Virus record (IMG/VR): IMGVR_UViG_3300048997_000233
Span: 1 to 25,087 of that record
DNA length: 25,087 nucleotides
Direction: 5' to 3' (one strand)
From: a virus
In this document: one piece after another, positions 7,246-15,220 of the stretch
Layout: every line of letters starts with the position of its first letter
Position numbering within the stretch: position 1 is the stretch's first letter
The notes under the pieces: model-generated
Databases searched by the model: none
The model's input: the letters and a program-made list of their open reading frames with translations, nothing else
Told to the model about the DNA's origin: nothing
Made by a program: the position numbers and the translations under genes

Positions 7246-9824
7246 TGGGCCCAGCTCCACGGTCGTGACGGCGCCGACCGGGCGCGCGGTGCGTTGTGGC
7301 TTGCGACGGTAGCCGTCGGGGACAGCCAGAAATTCTGATGGTTCTGGTCCTTGACGCGCTTCTCGAAGCGCCTGAGAAAGCCGGGGTTCAAGGCTTCCTG
7401 CACCTGCCATAGAAACAGGTAGTCGAGCGCGATCCGGCTATAGAACAGGTTGATGAACGGCGTGTTGTTCAACAAATCCTGGAACGCCGCCGCCTTGAGA
7501 TCCTGGCCCTGCTTCAATCGGTTGAAGAGATCGAGCGCCGAGTTTACGCCCTGGCCGATGACCGGGCCGAGCAGCGTCTCGCTGAAGTTCTGGCCAAAGC
7601 GGTTGTATTCGCCGAACAGATAATCGCCGAAGATGCCGGCGCCGCCGCCCTGGATCATCGCCGCCGCCCACGTCTTCGGCGAAAGCGGGTCGCGCGGCTG
7701 GCGCCCCTTCATCAGATCCTTGAGGCTCATCGCCATGTAGCCGAGCACGGTGCCGGCGAGCGCCATGTGCAGGATTCCGGCGATCGCGGCCGGTTTCGAC
7801 TGGCCGCCATAGATTTCGCGGCCGAGCGCCATGCGGACCAATGCCGCCGGCCAGGTCTTGAATTGCGCGACAAAGCGCAGCGCCTCGCCCTCCGGGGTGC
7901 CCGGTCTGGTGCCGCGCAGGATGTCGGCCTTGGTGGCGATGCCGGGCACGATGACGACGTGCTCGCTGCGATCGTTGAAATAGGCGTGGAGGCGCAGCGC
8001 CAGATCGTCGCGGAACCTATCGACGGCGCGCATGCCGTTGGCGTCGAGCAGCCGCGCGTCGACCTTGCCGGTGTCGAACAGATGGCCGATCGCCGCCGCC
8101 GGCGGGATGCGGGTCGCGGCATCGGGGGTCAGGAACTTGCGGCCGTCGATGTCGGCATGGTCCGCCGCCTGGCGCAGCAATTCCCAGTGCGGCCGCTCGA
8201 TGCCGAACATCGTCAAGATGCGCTGGGTCTCCGGCGGCAGCGCCGCGTGCTCGTGCTCGAGCAAAGCGCCGAGATGGCGCGACATGACGAACTCGGCGCC
8301 GGCGCGCTGCGCGTTCAGGACATAGGTGAGGCCGCTGTATTTGAAGAACGTGTTGGCGAGCTTCGAGAGGGTGCCGGGGATCGTGTCGTCGGGCTCGAAC
8401 CGCGCCAGGAGATCGCGCAGCATGCCCTCGTGCCCGGCCAGGAGCCGGTCCATGATCTCGCGGGTCTCGCCGCCGGCGGCGCCGCGGCCGCGCACAAAGC
8501 TTTGGAGATAGTCGCCGTAGCCCTTGAGGAGGCCGATGCCCTGGTAGCGCAGCTCGGCCGCCTTGGTCATGCCGACCGGCAGATGGGTGAACACGACGCC
8601 GCCCAGTTTCGCCATGCTCTCGACGACGCGCAGCGCCGACGAAACCCGCGCGCCGAGCCGGTTGACCGGGATGTTGGCGGTGCCGTCGAGAAAGTCGAAA
8701 CGGTTCTGCAGGTCCTTCTCGGCCTCGCGCAATTTGACGACCGCGCCGGGGTCGGCGTTGCGGTTCTCCTCGGCGAAATAGCGGAGGTCGCCGGCGAACT
8801 CGGCGCGCGGGTTGGTGCCGAAGCGGTGCATGATCGCGGTCGCCCGGGCGCTCCTGTCGAGCGTCGCCATCACCGAATTCAGCATGTTGCCGGTGCCGAA
8901 CTCATGGTGGTAGTCGAGCCACGCATCGGCGTCGCGGAAGTGCAGCACCCGCTCGTGGCTGAGGCGCTCGGCCAGGTTGCCGGGCCCGGAAAAGCCGGGG
9001 TCCTTGAAGCCCTGCATCCCTTCGTGCGTCAAATGCACGCCGGTGATGAGCGCGTGATAGACGTTGTCAAGAAATTGCTCGCGGTCCTCCGGCTTCTCGC
9101 CGACATAATCGAATGTCCGCTCGTCGAGCTTGTCGCGAATACTGTCTTTCCACGCGGCCAGGCCGGCCTGGCGGATCCGGTCGGGGTCATGCGATGTTCG
9201 GGTGATATAGCCGGCATAGTCGCCGATCCATGCGCCCGCCTTGTTGAGGTTGGTTTTGGCGAGGCTCTGATACTTGTTGATGATTTGCGCGATCTTCAGC
9301 GCTTCCGGGGATCCCGACGCGCCGGGGCGGCCGTCGGCGCCTTTCGACAGCTCGAACAATTCGCGGGTCCAGCCCCGCTCCAGCTCGCGGCCGCGAGCGC
9401 CGGCCAACAGCCCGGCATGCTCCAATTCGACGACGATCCCTTCGCGGTATTGCCGATTGAGCGCCTTCCATTCGGCCTCGGCCGAGAACCTGCCGCCGGT
9501 CGTCGGCGTCGCGGTGCCGTGGATCTCGGCGCGGATGCCGCCGGCGATGCCGTCCGGGTTCGCTTCGATGCGCTGGCGCCGTCCGGTGCGCGCCAGCATG
9601 TCGATCTGCGCGTTGCGCTTGGCGATCGCCGCGGTGATGCGCTCGCGGTCGGCGAGATCTCGCGCGGCGAGCCGGATCGTGTCGGCGGTCGGCGCGCCGA
9701 TCCCCGAGCGCCGCTTCGCCTCGCGGATGACCTGGTGCAGCATCCGCTCGATGTCGCGGTCGGCGAGCTTGACCTGGTCGCCGGCGGCGGCGCGGATCTC
9801 GTCGATGCAATCCTGCCAGCTCAT
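7242..9824 (-). CDS. Large internal virion / DNA ejection protein
   Basis: The protein has 860 residues. It is mostly helical and charged in the first half, with hydrophobic stretches late on (AGILHMALAGTVLGYMAMS before LKDLMKGRQPRDP, then GGGAGIFGDYLFGEYNRFG). That late block is one I associate with long ejection proteins of podoviruses, encoded between tail tubular protein B and the tail fibre. By analogy with T7 gp16 it would sit inside the capsid, leave first and help form a channel through the envelope. No transglycosylase or polymerase motif is visible. It overlaps the preceding small gene and the following tail spike gene by ATGA. The last ~25 residues are Arg/Ser/Pro-rich and look unlike the rest. 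Confidence 0.62.
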   Translation of the reverse strand: MSWQDCIDEIRAAAGDQVKLADRDIERMLHQVIREAKRRSGIGAPTADTIRLAARDLADRERITAAIAKRNAQIDMLARTGRRQRIEANPDGIAGGIRAEIHGTATPTTGGRFSAEAEWKALNRQYREGIVVELEHAGLLAGARGRELERGWTRELFELSKGADGRPGASGSPEALKIAQIINKYQSLAKTNLNKAGAWIGDYAGYITRTSHDPDRIRQAGLAAWKDSIRDKLDERTFDYVGEKPEDREQFLDNVYHALITGVHLTHEGMQGFKDPGFSGPGNLAERLSHERVLHFRDADAWLDYHHEFGTGNMLNSVMATLDRSARATAIMHRFGTNPRAEFAGDLRYFAEENRNADPGAVVKLREAEKDLQNRFDFLDGTANIPVNRLGARVSSALRVVESMAKLGGVVFTHLPVGMTKAAELRYQGIGLLKGYGDYLQSFVRGRGAAGGETREIMDRLLAGHEGMLRDLLARFEPDDTIPGTLSKLANTFFKYSGLTYVLNAQRAGAEFVMSRHLGALLEHEHAALPPETQRILTMFGIERPHWELLRQAADHADIDGRKFLTPDAATRIPPAAAIGHLFDTGKVDARLLDANGMRAVDRFRDDLALRLHAYFNDRSEHVVIVPGIATKADILRGTRPGTPEGEALRFVAQFKTWPAALVRMALGREIYGGQSKPAAIAGILHMALAGTVLGYMAMSLKDLMKGRQPRDPLSPKTWAAAMIQGGGAGIFGDYLFGEYNRFGQNFSETLLGPVIGQGVNSALDLFNRLKQGQDLKAAAFQDLLNNTPFINLFYSRIALDYLFLWQVQEALNPGFLRRFEKRVKDQNHQNFWLSPTATVASHNAPRARSAPSRPWSWAQ

Positions 9825-10219
9825 GTGCTAAAGCTCCGAGGCATGAGGCCCAGCCGGAGCAGCCGCCGATGGAAAAGGACGAGATCGACGATGTGGTCTG
9901 CGAAATTCTTTACCAGGACGGCCCAGACCGGCACATCGACGGCCATGAGGTAATTACCTCGTTCATCCTCGCTCTGCTCGCCGACGAGGCCGAGGCTTGG
10001 CGCGAGCGTTATGTCGCTTCGAAGCGGCAGGTGCGCTTTCTCTGATCGCGTCCTCATGCCAGGAGCCTCCGGTCGATCCAGGCCGCTGCCCTGCTTAGCC
10101 AACTGCTTTTTCAACCGCTCATTGAAATCCCGAGCAATCTCTGTCCACGGGCAGCGATCGAGCGGTAGCGTGCCGCAGCCAGCGAGCGAACACGTACGTG
10201 GGCAGGCTTTGTCGGTCAC
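9821..10219 (-). CDS. Hypothetical Cys-rich small protein between ejection genes
   Basis: The protein has 132 residues and I recognise no family. The first 25 residues hold four cysteines (C6, C10, C15, C23), a spacing that could bind metal, followed by a helical charged segment (WTEIARDFNERLKKQLAK) and a hydrophobic C-terminal third. The start is GTG, overlapped by the previous stop as GTGA with GGAAGG 5 bases upstream, and its own stop overlaps the next ATG as ATGA. Those two junctions are the best evidence that it is real. Codon use is visibly less GC-biased than in its neighbours, which suggests a later insertion. A different 58-residue ORF reads opposite to it at 9869-10045, so doubt remains. 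Confidence 0.6.
   Translation of the reverse strand: MTDKACPRTCSLAGCGTLPLDRCPWTEIARDFNERLKKQLAKQGSGLDRPEAPGMRTRSEKAHLPLRSDITLAPSLGLVGEQSEDERGNYLMAVDVPVWAVLVKNFADHIVDLVLFHRRLLRLGLMPRSFST
9869..10045 (+). CDS. Possible antisense small ORF (58 aa)
   Basis: A plus-strand ORF begins MEKDEIDDVVCEILYQDG and ends SKRQVRFL. It has GGAG about 9 bases before the ATG, an acidic N-terminus, an amphipathic-looking middle and a basic end. It reads more like a natural protein than most antisense frames here, although it lies entirely inside the minus-strand 132-residue gene. If real, it would be the only gene against the late operon's direction in this block. No family is recognised. It may be an accident of composition. 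Confidence 0.3.
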   Translation: MEKDEIDDVVCEILYQDGPDRHIDGHEVITSFILALLADEAEAWRERYVASKRQVRFL

Positions 10220-12021
10220 AGCCGCCTTCCGAGACAGGTGCCGCCATGCTCGATCGCGCGGGCGCGGCCCTCGGCGTCGGCAACCTGCCGATCGGCGGCG
10301 TCGAGCTCGGCCGGGCGGGCGGCGCCTTCCGGCTCGCCGCGGGCGAGCTCGCGCTCGAGCTCGGCGATATGCTCGTTGACCCGGTCGAGTGGCGGCCGCG
10401 CGTCCTCGGCGCTCAGCTCTCTTGGGAGCTCGGGCTCGGGTTGCGGTTCAACGCGTCGTCGATCCCCAAGGCCGCGTCCGCCTGGTCCAGCGCCTGTTTG
10501 ATCACCCCGCGCTGCTCGTCCGACAGGTTCGGGTTGGCCAAGGCCGCCTTCGCCCGCATCCGCCCGGCGTGCAGCTGTTTCCTGTCGATAGGCATGCTCG
10601 ATCTCCTCTGGCGTGCGCGGGCTGCCCTCGCCGAAATCCGGAACCCAGCCCTCGGCGGCGGCGCGCTGCATGATCTGGTCGCTGCTCGCGGCCAGCCGCT
10701 CGGCCTCGGCGCTCGCGTTCTCGCGGCCGAGCTTGTCGCTCAGCGCGGCATAGAATTGGTCCTGCGTCTTGCCCGATACGGGGATCTCGTGCTCGGCCGA
10801 GAGCCGGTCGATCTCGGCGTTGCGATCGAGCGCCGCCCGGTGCTGCGCCGCGAGAAACGCATCCTGTTCGGAATAGACCGGGGTGCCGCGCACATCGCGA
10901 TCGAGCGCGTCGAGCAATGCATTTGTGTCGGGCTGGCCGTTGCCGATGTCTTCCGGATGGTCCGGCAGGTATCCCGCCTCCCACGCGGCGTAGGTCGCCC
11001 GGTCGAGCGACATGCCGGTGCGGTTGTTGATCAGCCCGGGCCTGGTGCGGCTGCCGTCGAGCGTGGTGTTGATCTCGTCGCCTTCGTTCCGGACCCCGCC
11101 CTGTTGCCGCAGGAATTCGGCGAGGCGCAGCGGCTCCTGCGGCACCGCGTCGTAGGGCCGCGCGCGGCCGCCGGTTTCGGCGATATACCCCGAGCGGTCG
11201 AATATTTCCGCCGGCGCTTCGACCGGCCGCCCTTCGGCCATATCGGCGACGCTGCCGCGCAGCAGGTCCTCGCGCAGCTCGGGCCGGGCGCGGTCGATCG
11301 TCGTCGCCAGCCGCTCGGTTTCCGGCGCCGGCGCGCGGCCGAGCGCGGCATGCAGGCCGCCGCCGAACACCCCGCCCAAGGCGATATTCAACAGCGCATC
11401 GGTTGCCCCGAAATCCTCCTGGTCGTGTGCCGCGAGCCCCATCTGGATCGGGGTCAGCGCGGCCTGGCCGGCGGCGCCCTCGATCGCGCCGGTCGCGATC
11501 CGGCCGGCGACACCGCCCCTGGCGGCCCACAACGCGGCCCGCGCCTCGGGGACAACCGGGAGAAAGCTCGCCGCGATGTTGGTCGGGTCGGCCAGCCCGG
11601 GGAGCCCGCCGGCGAGCCCGGCGACAAACCGCGCGGCGCCGCCGGTCAACAGCCCGCTCTCGCGCCTTGCGACGAAATCCTCGCGTGCGATGTCCTCGCG
11701 TTTGCGCGCGAGTTGCTCTTGCGCGACCCCTTCGGGCACCGGCGCGGTCCACGCCAGCCGGCCCTTGATGCCATAGCTCGCATTGGCTTCGTCGGCCGAC
11801 AGGGTGCGGCCGAAAGTGCCCTCGGCGAGCGGCATCCCGCTCGACGGATCGATCCCCATTTCGGCCGTCGCGCGCCCCGCCTCGAAAATCGGGAACGCAT
11901 GCGCGAAGCCGCCCGCAGCCGCCGCGCCGAGCACCTCGCCGGTCGATGACGGGATCGCCTCGGTGCCCTGCGCCCCGACGCCGACGGCGCCGCTGACCGG
12001 GCTGTCGATGTACCCGGTCAT
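10216..12021 (-). CDS. Internal virion protein, possibly with two compensating frameshifts
   Basis: The protein has 601 residues as read. The N-terminal half is Ala/Gly-rich with hydrophobic helices (GLLTGGAARFVAGLAGGLPG, ALLNIALGGVFGGGLHAALG), as in podoviral ejection proteins; the C-terminal part is charged and helical. By position, between the transglycosylase-bearing protein and the large ejection protein, it is likely a core protein released with the DNA. Its ATG overlaps the previous stop as ATGA. Between about 10570 and 10440 this frame becomes Gly/Arg-rich with mixed third bases, while the +1 frame gives a clean helical sequence with high GC at third positions. The original frame looks good again from about 10435. 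The region may therefore be mis-framed in this copy. Confidence 0.68.
   Translation of the reverse strand: MTGYIDSPVSGAVGVGAQGTEAIPSSTGEVLGAAAAGGFAHAFPIFEAGRATAEMGIDPSSGMPLAEGTFGRTLSADEANASYGIKGRLAWTAPVPEGVAQEQLARKREDIAREDFVARRESGLLTGGAARFVAGLAGGLPGLADPTNIAASFLPVVPEARAALWAARGGVAGRIATGAIEGAAGQAALTPIQMGLAAHDQEDFGATDALLNIALGGVFGGGLHAALGRAPAPETERLATTIDRARPELREDLLRGSVADMAEGRPVEAPAEIFDRSGYIAETGGRARPYDAVPQEPLRLAEFLRQQGGVRNEGDEINTTLDGSRTRPGLINNRTGMSLDRATYAAWEAGYLPDHPEDIGNGQPDTNALLDALDRDVRGTPVYSEQDAFLAAQHRAALDRNAEIDRLSAEHEIPVSGKTQDQFYAALSDKLGRENASAEAERLAASSDQIMQRAAAEGWVPDFGEGSPRTPEEIEHAYRQETAARRADAGEGGLGQPEPVGRAARGDQTGAGPGGRGLGDRRRVEPQPEPELPRELSAEDARPPLDRVNEHIAELERELARGEPEGAARPAELDAADRQVADAEGRARAIEHGGTCLGRRL
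10413..10595 (-). other. Alternative-frame coding segment inside the ejection protein gene
   Basis: This frame reads MPIDRKQLHAGRMRAKAALA, then continues as a regular charged helix (LSDEQRGVIKQALDQADAAL) with strongly GC third positions, and stops at 10413. GAGGAG sits 7 bases before its ATG. Either it is a nested 60-codon gene, or it is the true reading frame of the surrounding ejection protein between two single-base frameshifts. I favour the second because the host frame is poor exactly here. Confidence 0.4.
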
Positions 12022-14669
12022 GGCGTCGCCCCGCCGGTCGCATCGGCGCCGGGTGCCAATGCGGGAACGGCGCCGAGCCGGTCGGCATCCTTGAACTTGA
12101 ACTCGATGCGGCTGCCGTCGGCGCGCCTGGCCGGCAATTCGCTGCCGTCGCGGAACTTGGCGGTGCGCACCAGCCCGCTATCGTCTTCGTTGACCCGCCA
12201 TTGGCCGCGCTGCACCGCCGAGAGGTAGACCGCCTGGCGCTGCGCCGGGGTCAGCTCGGGATTGCCGCCGATATCGGGAAGATCGCTCGCCTTGACCTCG
12301 CCGAGCGCCGCGGCGCCGGCGCGCTCGACGGCGCCGAGCGTGCCCTTCGGCGCCCGCACCGATCCGTCGAAATCGTATTTGCGGGCGACGATCCCGTCAT
12401 AGGCGTTGGCGAGCGCCGCATCGCCGGCGGCGCCGTTGAAGGCATAGTAGTAGGCGAGGTGCCGCACCCCTTCCTTGACCGCGTCGTAGAGCTTGGGGTC
12501 GCGCACCGTCGCGCGGAATTGGCTGAGGCGCTCGTCGAGCCCCTGGTCGATCAGCGACGCGGCGTCGTGTGGCGCGCTGTCCTTCAGCTTTGCGCTGCCG
12601 CCCTTGTCGGCGAGGAGGCCGAGCATGCGCTGGTAGTCGGCGCGCGCGGCTGCCTGCTCGGGCCGGTCCATCGCCGCCAAATTCTGCGCTTCGGCCGGCA
12701 ACCCGCCGCGCACCAGGTCGCCGAACACAAGCGGCCAATACCCGCCATAGTTCTGCGCCGCCTGGTCGAGCGCGGCGCCCATGTCGGTCTTGCCGGGATC
12801 GGTCGTGACGATTTGGTGCACGATCGCAGCGGCCTGCGGCTTGGTCAGCACCCGGCGGTCCTCCGGCTTGACCCCGAGCCGCTCCTGTTCGGTGAGGCTC
12901 GCGGCGATCGCCGCCTGGGTGCCGGGCCCGGGGTTTTGCGGGTCGATCCCCTGCTGCGCCGCAGCGACCGCCGGCGCCGCAGCGACATAAGCCGCCGGGT
13001 CTCCGGTCGCCGGATCGAGCTGCTTCCGGCGCTCGTCGAGCGCGGTGCCGAGCGCCTTGGCCTGGCGCTGCTTCCTGGCGAAATCCGTCGGATCGTTCAG
13101 CGCGCCCATCGTCTTGGCCTGGAGGTCGATCAGCTCCTGCGGGCTCGCCCACTGCACCCGGTTGACCGCGTTCCCGGCATCGCGCGCCTCGCCGGCCAGC
13201 TGCACCAGCTCGTCGGCCTTCTCTTTCGGCACGAATTGGCGCAGCCGCGGCTCGTCCGGCGCCCAGTCGCGGCCCGATGACAGCATCGCGATGCCGTCCT
13301 GCCATTCCTTGGTGACCTGCGCGCGGTCCTGCGCCGTCGCCTGCGACCATTCGTGATAGCGCCGTGCGACCGTCCCGCTCGCCTTGTCGCCCTCCTCCGG
13401 GGTCAGCTCCTTGCGGTCGACCTGCTGCTGCACGTCGGCCAGGCCGGCGTCGAGGTTGGGCGCGGCCGGGCCTACGGCGGTTGCGCCGCCGCCGCCGCCG
13501 GCGATCGCCGCCGCGAGCTTTGGGTTGTACGGCGCCCAATGGCCGTAACCCTTGTCGGCGTAGGCGGCCTTGAACACCGCATCCTGCGATGCCGGCGAGA
13601 AATCATGGATCCCAAGCGGCTCGGCATATTGCTGCCAGGTGCCGGGTTGGAACTGATAGGCCCCGGCAGCGTGCGATCGCTTGCCGCTCGCCGGGTCGAG
13701 TTTGCCCTCCCAGATCGGAAACCCGTTTGGATCGCGCGGCGCGCTCGATAAATCCGCGCCGCCGGTTCCGACATTGTAATTCCCGCCGTTACTCTCGTAC
13801 TTCTTGACCAGCCCGGCCGGGTCGAGCGTCGCATCCGGACCGGTACTCGGACCCCCGCCGCCGAGCATCTTCCCGGCGACTGCGTCGCCGGCGGCGCGCG
13901 CCCTGGCGTTGGACACCAGCGGCGCCACGCTTTCCAGCGTCCGCGCGTCGAGAAAACTGTCGTACTTGCCGGCCTTGAAATCGGCCGCGAGCCCGGCCGG
14001 GTCGCTGTCGGCGCGCGCCTTGATGTCGGCGCCGAACAGCGCGTTCTTGAACCCCTGTTCGGCCTTGGCGCGCTGCTCGGGGTTGAGGAGGCCGCGATCG
14101 GCGTCGGCGCCGATCTGGGTCATGCCCTGCGCGTAATTGTCGAAGGCGAGGCTGTGGTCGCGGTAGACGCCCTTGGTCAGATTGTCGAGCGCGACCCCGG
14201 TCTTGGCCTGCGCGTCCTCGACCGCCATCGTGTGCTCGAACACGCTGGCGCGGCTGGTGATCTGGTCTTGCAGGGTGGAAAAGCGCCGGTTGAGCCGGGC
14301 GCCGACCAGGCCCGACGGCGCATTGTCGATGCGCTGCTGCATGTCGCCCTTGACCTGGCCGAGCAAATTCTTGGTGAAGTCCTGGTAATTTCCGCTCTGC
14401 CGCGCGGTTTCCTTTCCGTTTTCCAGTAGATCGAAGCTCTTGGTCTGAACATCGGCGAGGTTGTCCAAATAATACTGCGTGTTGTGGAACTGTTGCAGAT
14501 CGCCGAGCGCCTTGCCGACCCCCTCGACCGCGCCGCCGAGATGCTCGAAGGCGGCGCCCTCGCGCTCGGTCGCGAGCCCCGGCGCGGCAAACGCCTGCGG
14601 GTTCGCGTAGGCGGTGTCGCGCTCGGCCGGGACCGGCGCGGCTGCGGTGTATTCGGGGATGACCGGCAT
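12018..14669 (-). CDS. Internal virion protein with lytic transglycosylase-like domain
   Basis: The protein has 883 residues. About 1-270 is helical, with heptad-like charged segments (KALGDLQQFHNTQYYLDNLA). Residues ~283-382 form a lysozyme-like domain: KKYESNGGNYNV with candidate catalytic Glu292, then HAAGAYQFQPGTWQQYAEPL and a SPASQDAVFKAAY helix, which is the order seen in phage transglycosylase domains. The remaining ~500 residues are helical, Ala/Gln/Asp-rich. It probably rides in the capsid and cuts peptidoglycan locally during DNA entry, as T7 gp16 does, but here the domain sits in a different core protein from the largest one. Its ATG overlaps the previous stop as TGATG, and its stop overlaps the next gene by ATGA. 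Confidence 0.8.
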   Translation of the reverse strand: MPVIPEYTAAAPVPAERDTAYANPQAFAAPGLATEREGAAFEHLGGAVEGVGKALGDLQQFHNTQYYLDNLADVQTKSFDLLENGKETARQSGNYQDFTKNLLGQVKGDMQQRIDNAPSGLVGARLNRRFSTLQDQITSRASVFEHTMAVEDAQAKTGVALDNLTKGVYRDHSLAFDNYAQGMTQIGADADRGLLNPEQRAKAEQGFKNALFGADIKARADSDPAGLAADFKAGKYDSFLDARTLESVAPLVSNARARAAGDAVAGKMLGGGGPSTGPDATLDPAGLVKKYESNGGNYNVGTGGADLSSAPRDPNGFPIWEGKLDPASGKRSHAAGAYQFQPGTWQQYAEPLGIHDFSPASQDAVFKAAYADKGYGHWAPYNPKLAAAIAGGGGGATAVGPAAPNLDAGLADVQQQVDRKELTPEEGDKASGTVARRYHEWSQATAQDRAQVTKEWQDGIAMLSSGRDWAPDEPRLRQFVPKEKADELVQLAGEARDAGNAVNRVQWASPQELIDLQAKTMGALNDPTDFARKQRQAKALGTALDERRKQLDPATGDPAAYVAAAPAVAAAQQGIDPQNPGPGTQAAIAASLTEQERLGVKPEDRRVLTKPQAAAIVHQIVTTDPGKTDMGAALDQAAQNYGGYWPLVFGDLVRGGLPAEAQNLAAMDRPEQAAARADYQRMLGLLADKGGSAKLKDSAPHDAASLIDQGLDERLSQFRATVRDPKLYDAVKEGVRHLAYYYAFNGAAGDAALANAYDGIVARKYDFDGSVRAPKGTLGAVERAGAAALGEVKASDLPDIGGNPELTPAQRQAVYLSAVQRGQWRVNEDDSGLVRTAKFRDGSELPARRADGSRIEFKFKDADRLGAVPALAPGADATGGATP

Positions 14670-15220
14670 CAGAGGATGCTCGTGATGATCTTGACCGCCG
14701 AGCCGATGCCGCTGAGCAGCGACGCGCCGCCGCCGATCAGCGAGGATGTCGAATTGGTGTCGGCCGCCTTCTTCGCGGCCGCGGCCGCCGTGGTGTCGAA
14801 CGCGGCCTGGTCGCTCGCGGTCTTGGCCGCCTCCTCGCCGGCGTAGAAGCGGTTCATCGCTTCGAACTTGATCTGGTTCTCGGTGTCGCCCATCACGTCC
14901 AAGGGGCTGCCGCTGTCGACATTGATCCCGCCGGCGGCGTACCCGGCGCGCTGGCGGCCGATCGTCCGGTTGGCGAGGTAGTCGCTTTCCTGCTGCGCCC
15001 GGCTCAGCGACAGCCTTGTGTTGGCCGCGGTGGTGCCGGCGACCCCGGCATTGGCGGTGTAGGCGGCGGCCTGCGCCGCGCCGGCCTGTTGCGCGCCGCC
15101 GGCGCCGATGATGCCGCCGATGCCGCCGAGCACCCCGCCGCCGAGCGCGCCGGCCGCACCGATCCCGCCGACGATGTCGCCGCTGCTGATCGACCCGAGC
15201 GGCCCCAGATCGAAATTCAT
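14669..15220 (-). CDS. Small internal virion protein (Ala/Gly-rich)
   Basis: The protein has 183 residues. It has a Gly/Ala-rich hydrophobic stretch at about 15-50 (IVGGIGAAGALGGGVLGGIG), then a helical Ala/Gln/Asn-rich region (TRLSLSRAQQESDYLANRTI) containing GYAAGGINVDSGSP. A GINVDSGSP-type motif is common in small internal proteins encoded between tail tubular protein B and the larger ejection proteins of podoviruses. The C-terminus is again hydrophobic (SLLSGIGSAVKIITSIL). I chose MNFDLGP at 15220 because it overlaps the preceding stop as ATGA; the longer frame to 15280 lies inside the previous gene. The family call is by pattern and position. Confidence 0.68.
   Translation of the reverse strand: MNFDLGPLGSISSGDIVGGIGAAGALGGGVLGGIGGIIGAGGAQQAGAAQAAAYTANAGVAGTTAANTRLSLSRAQQESDYLANRTIGRQRAGYAAGGINVDSGSPLDVMGDTENQIKFEAMNRFYAGEEAAKTASDQAAFDTTAAAAAKKAADTNSTSSLIGGGASLLSGIGSAVKIITSIL

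Noticed and set aside
7246-7410. A longer N-terminus for the tail spike beginning at 7410
   Set aside because: The extra 55 residues lie inside the previous gene, and the T7 fibre-like domain plus an ATGA overlap point to 7245.
7767-9953. A 728-codon plus-strand open frame opposite the large ejection protein
   Set aside because: Composition is typical of antisense frames in GC-rich genes (Arg, Asp, Gly, Ala heavy). The minus-strand gene fits the operon with precise overlaps.
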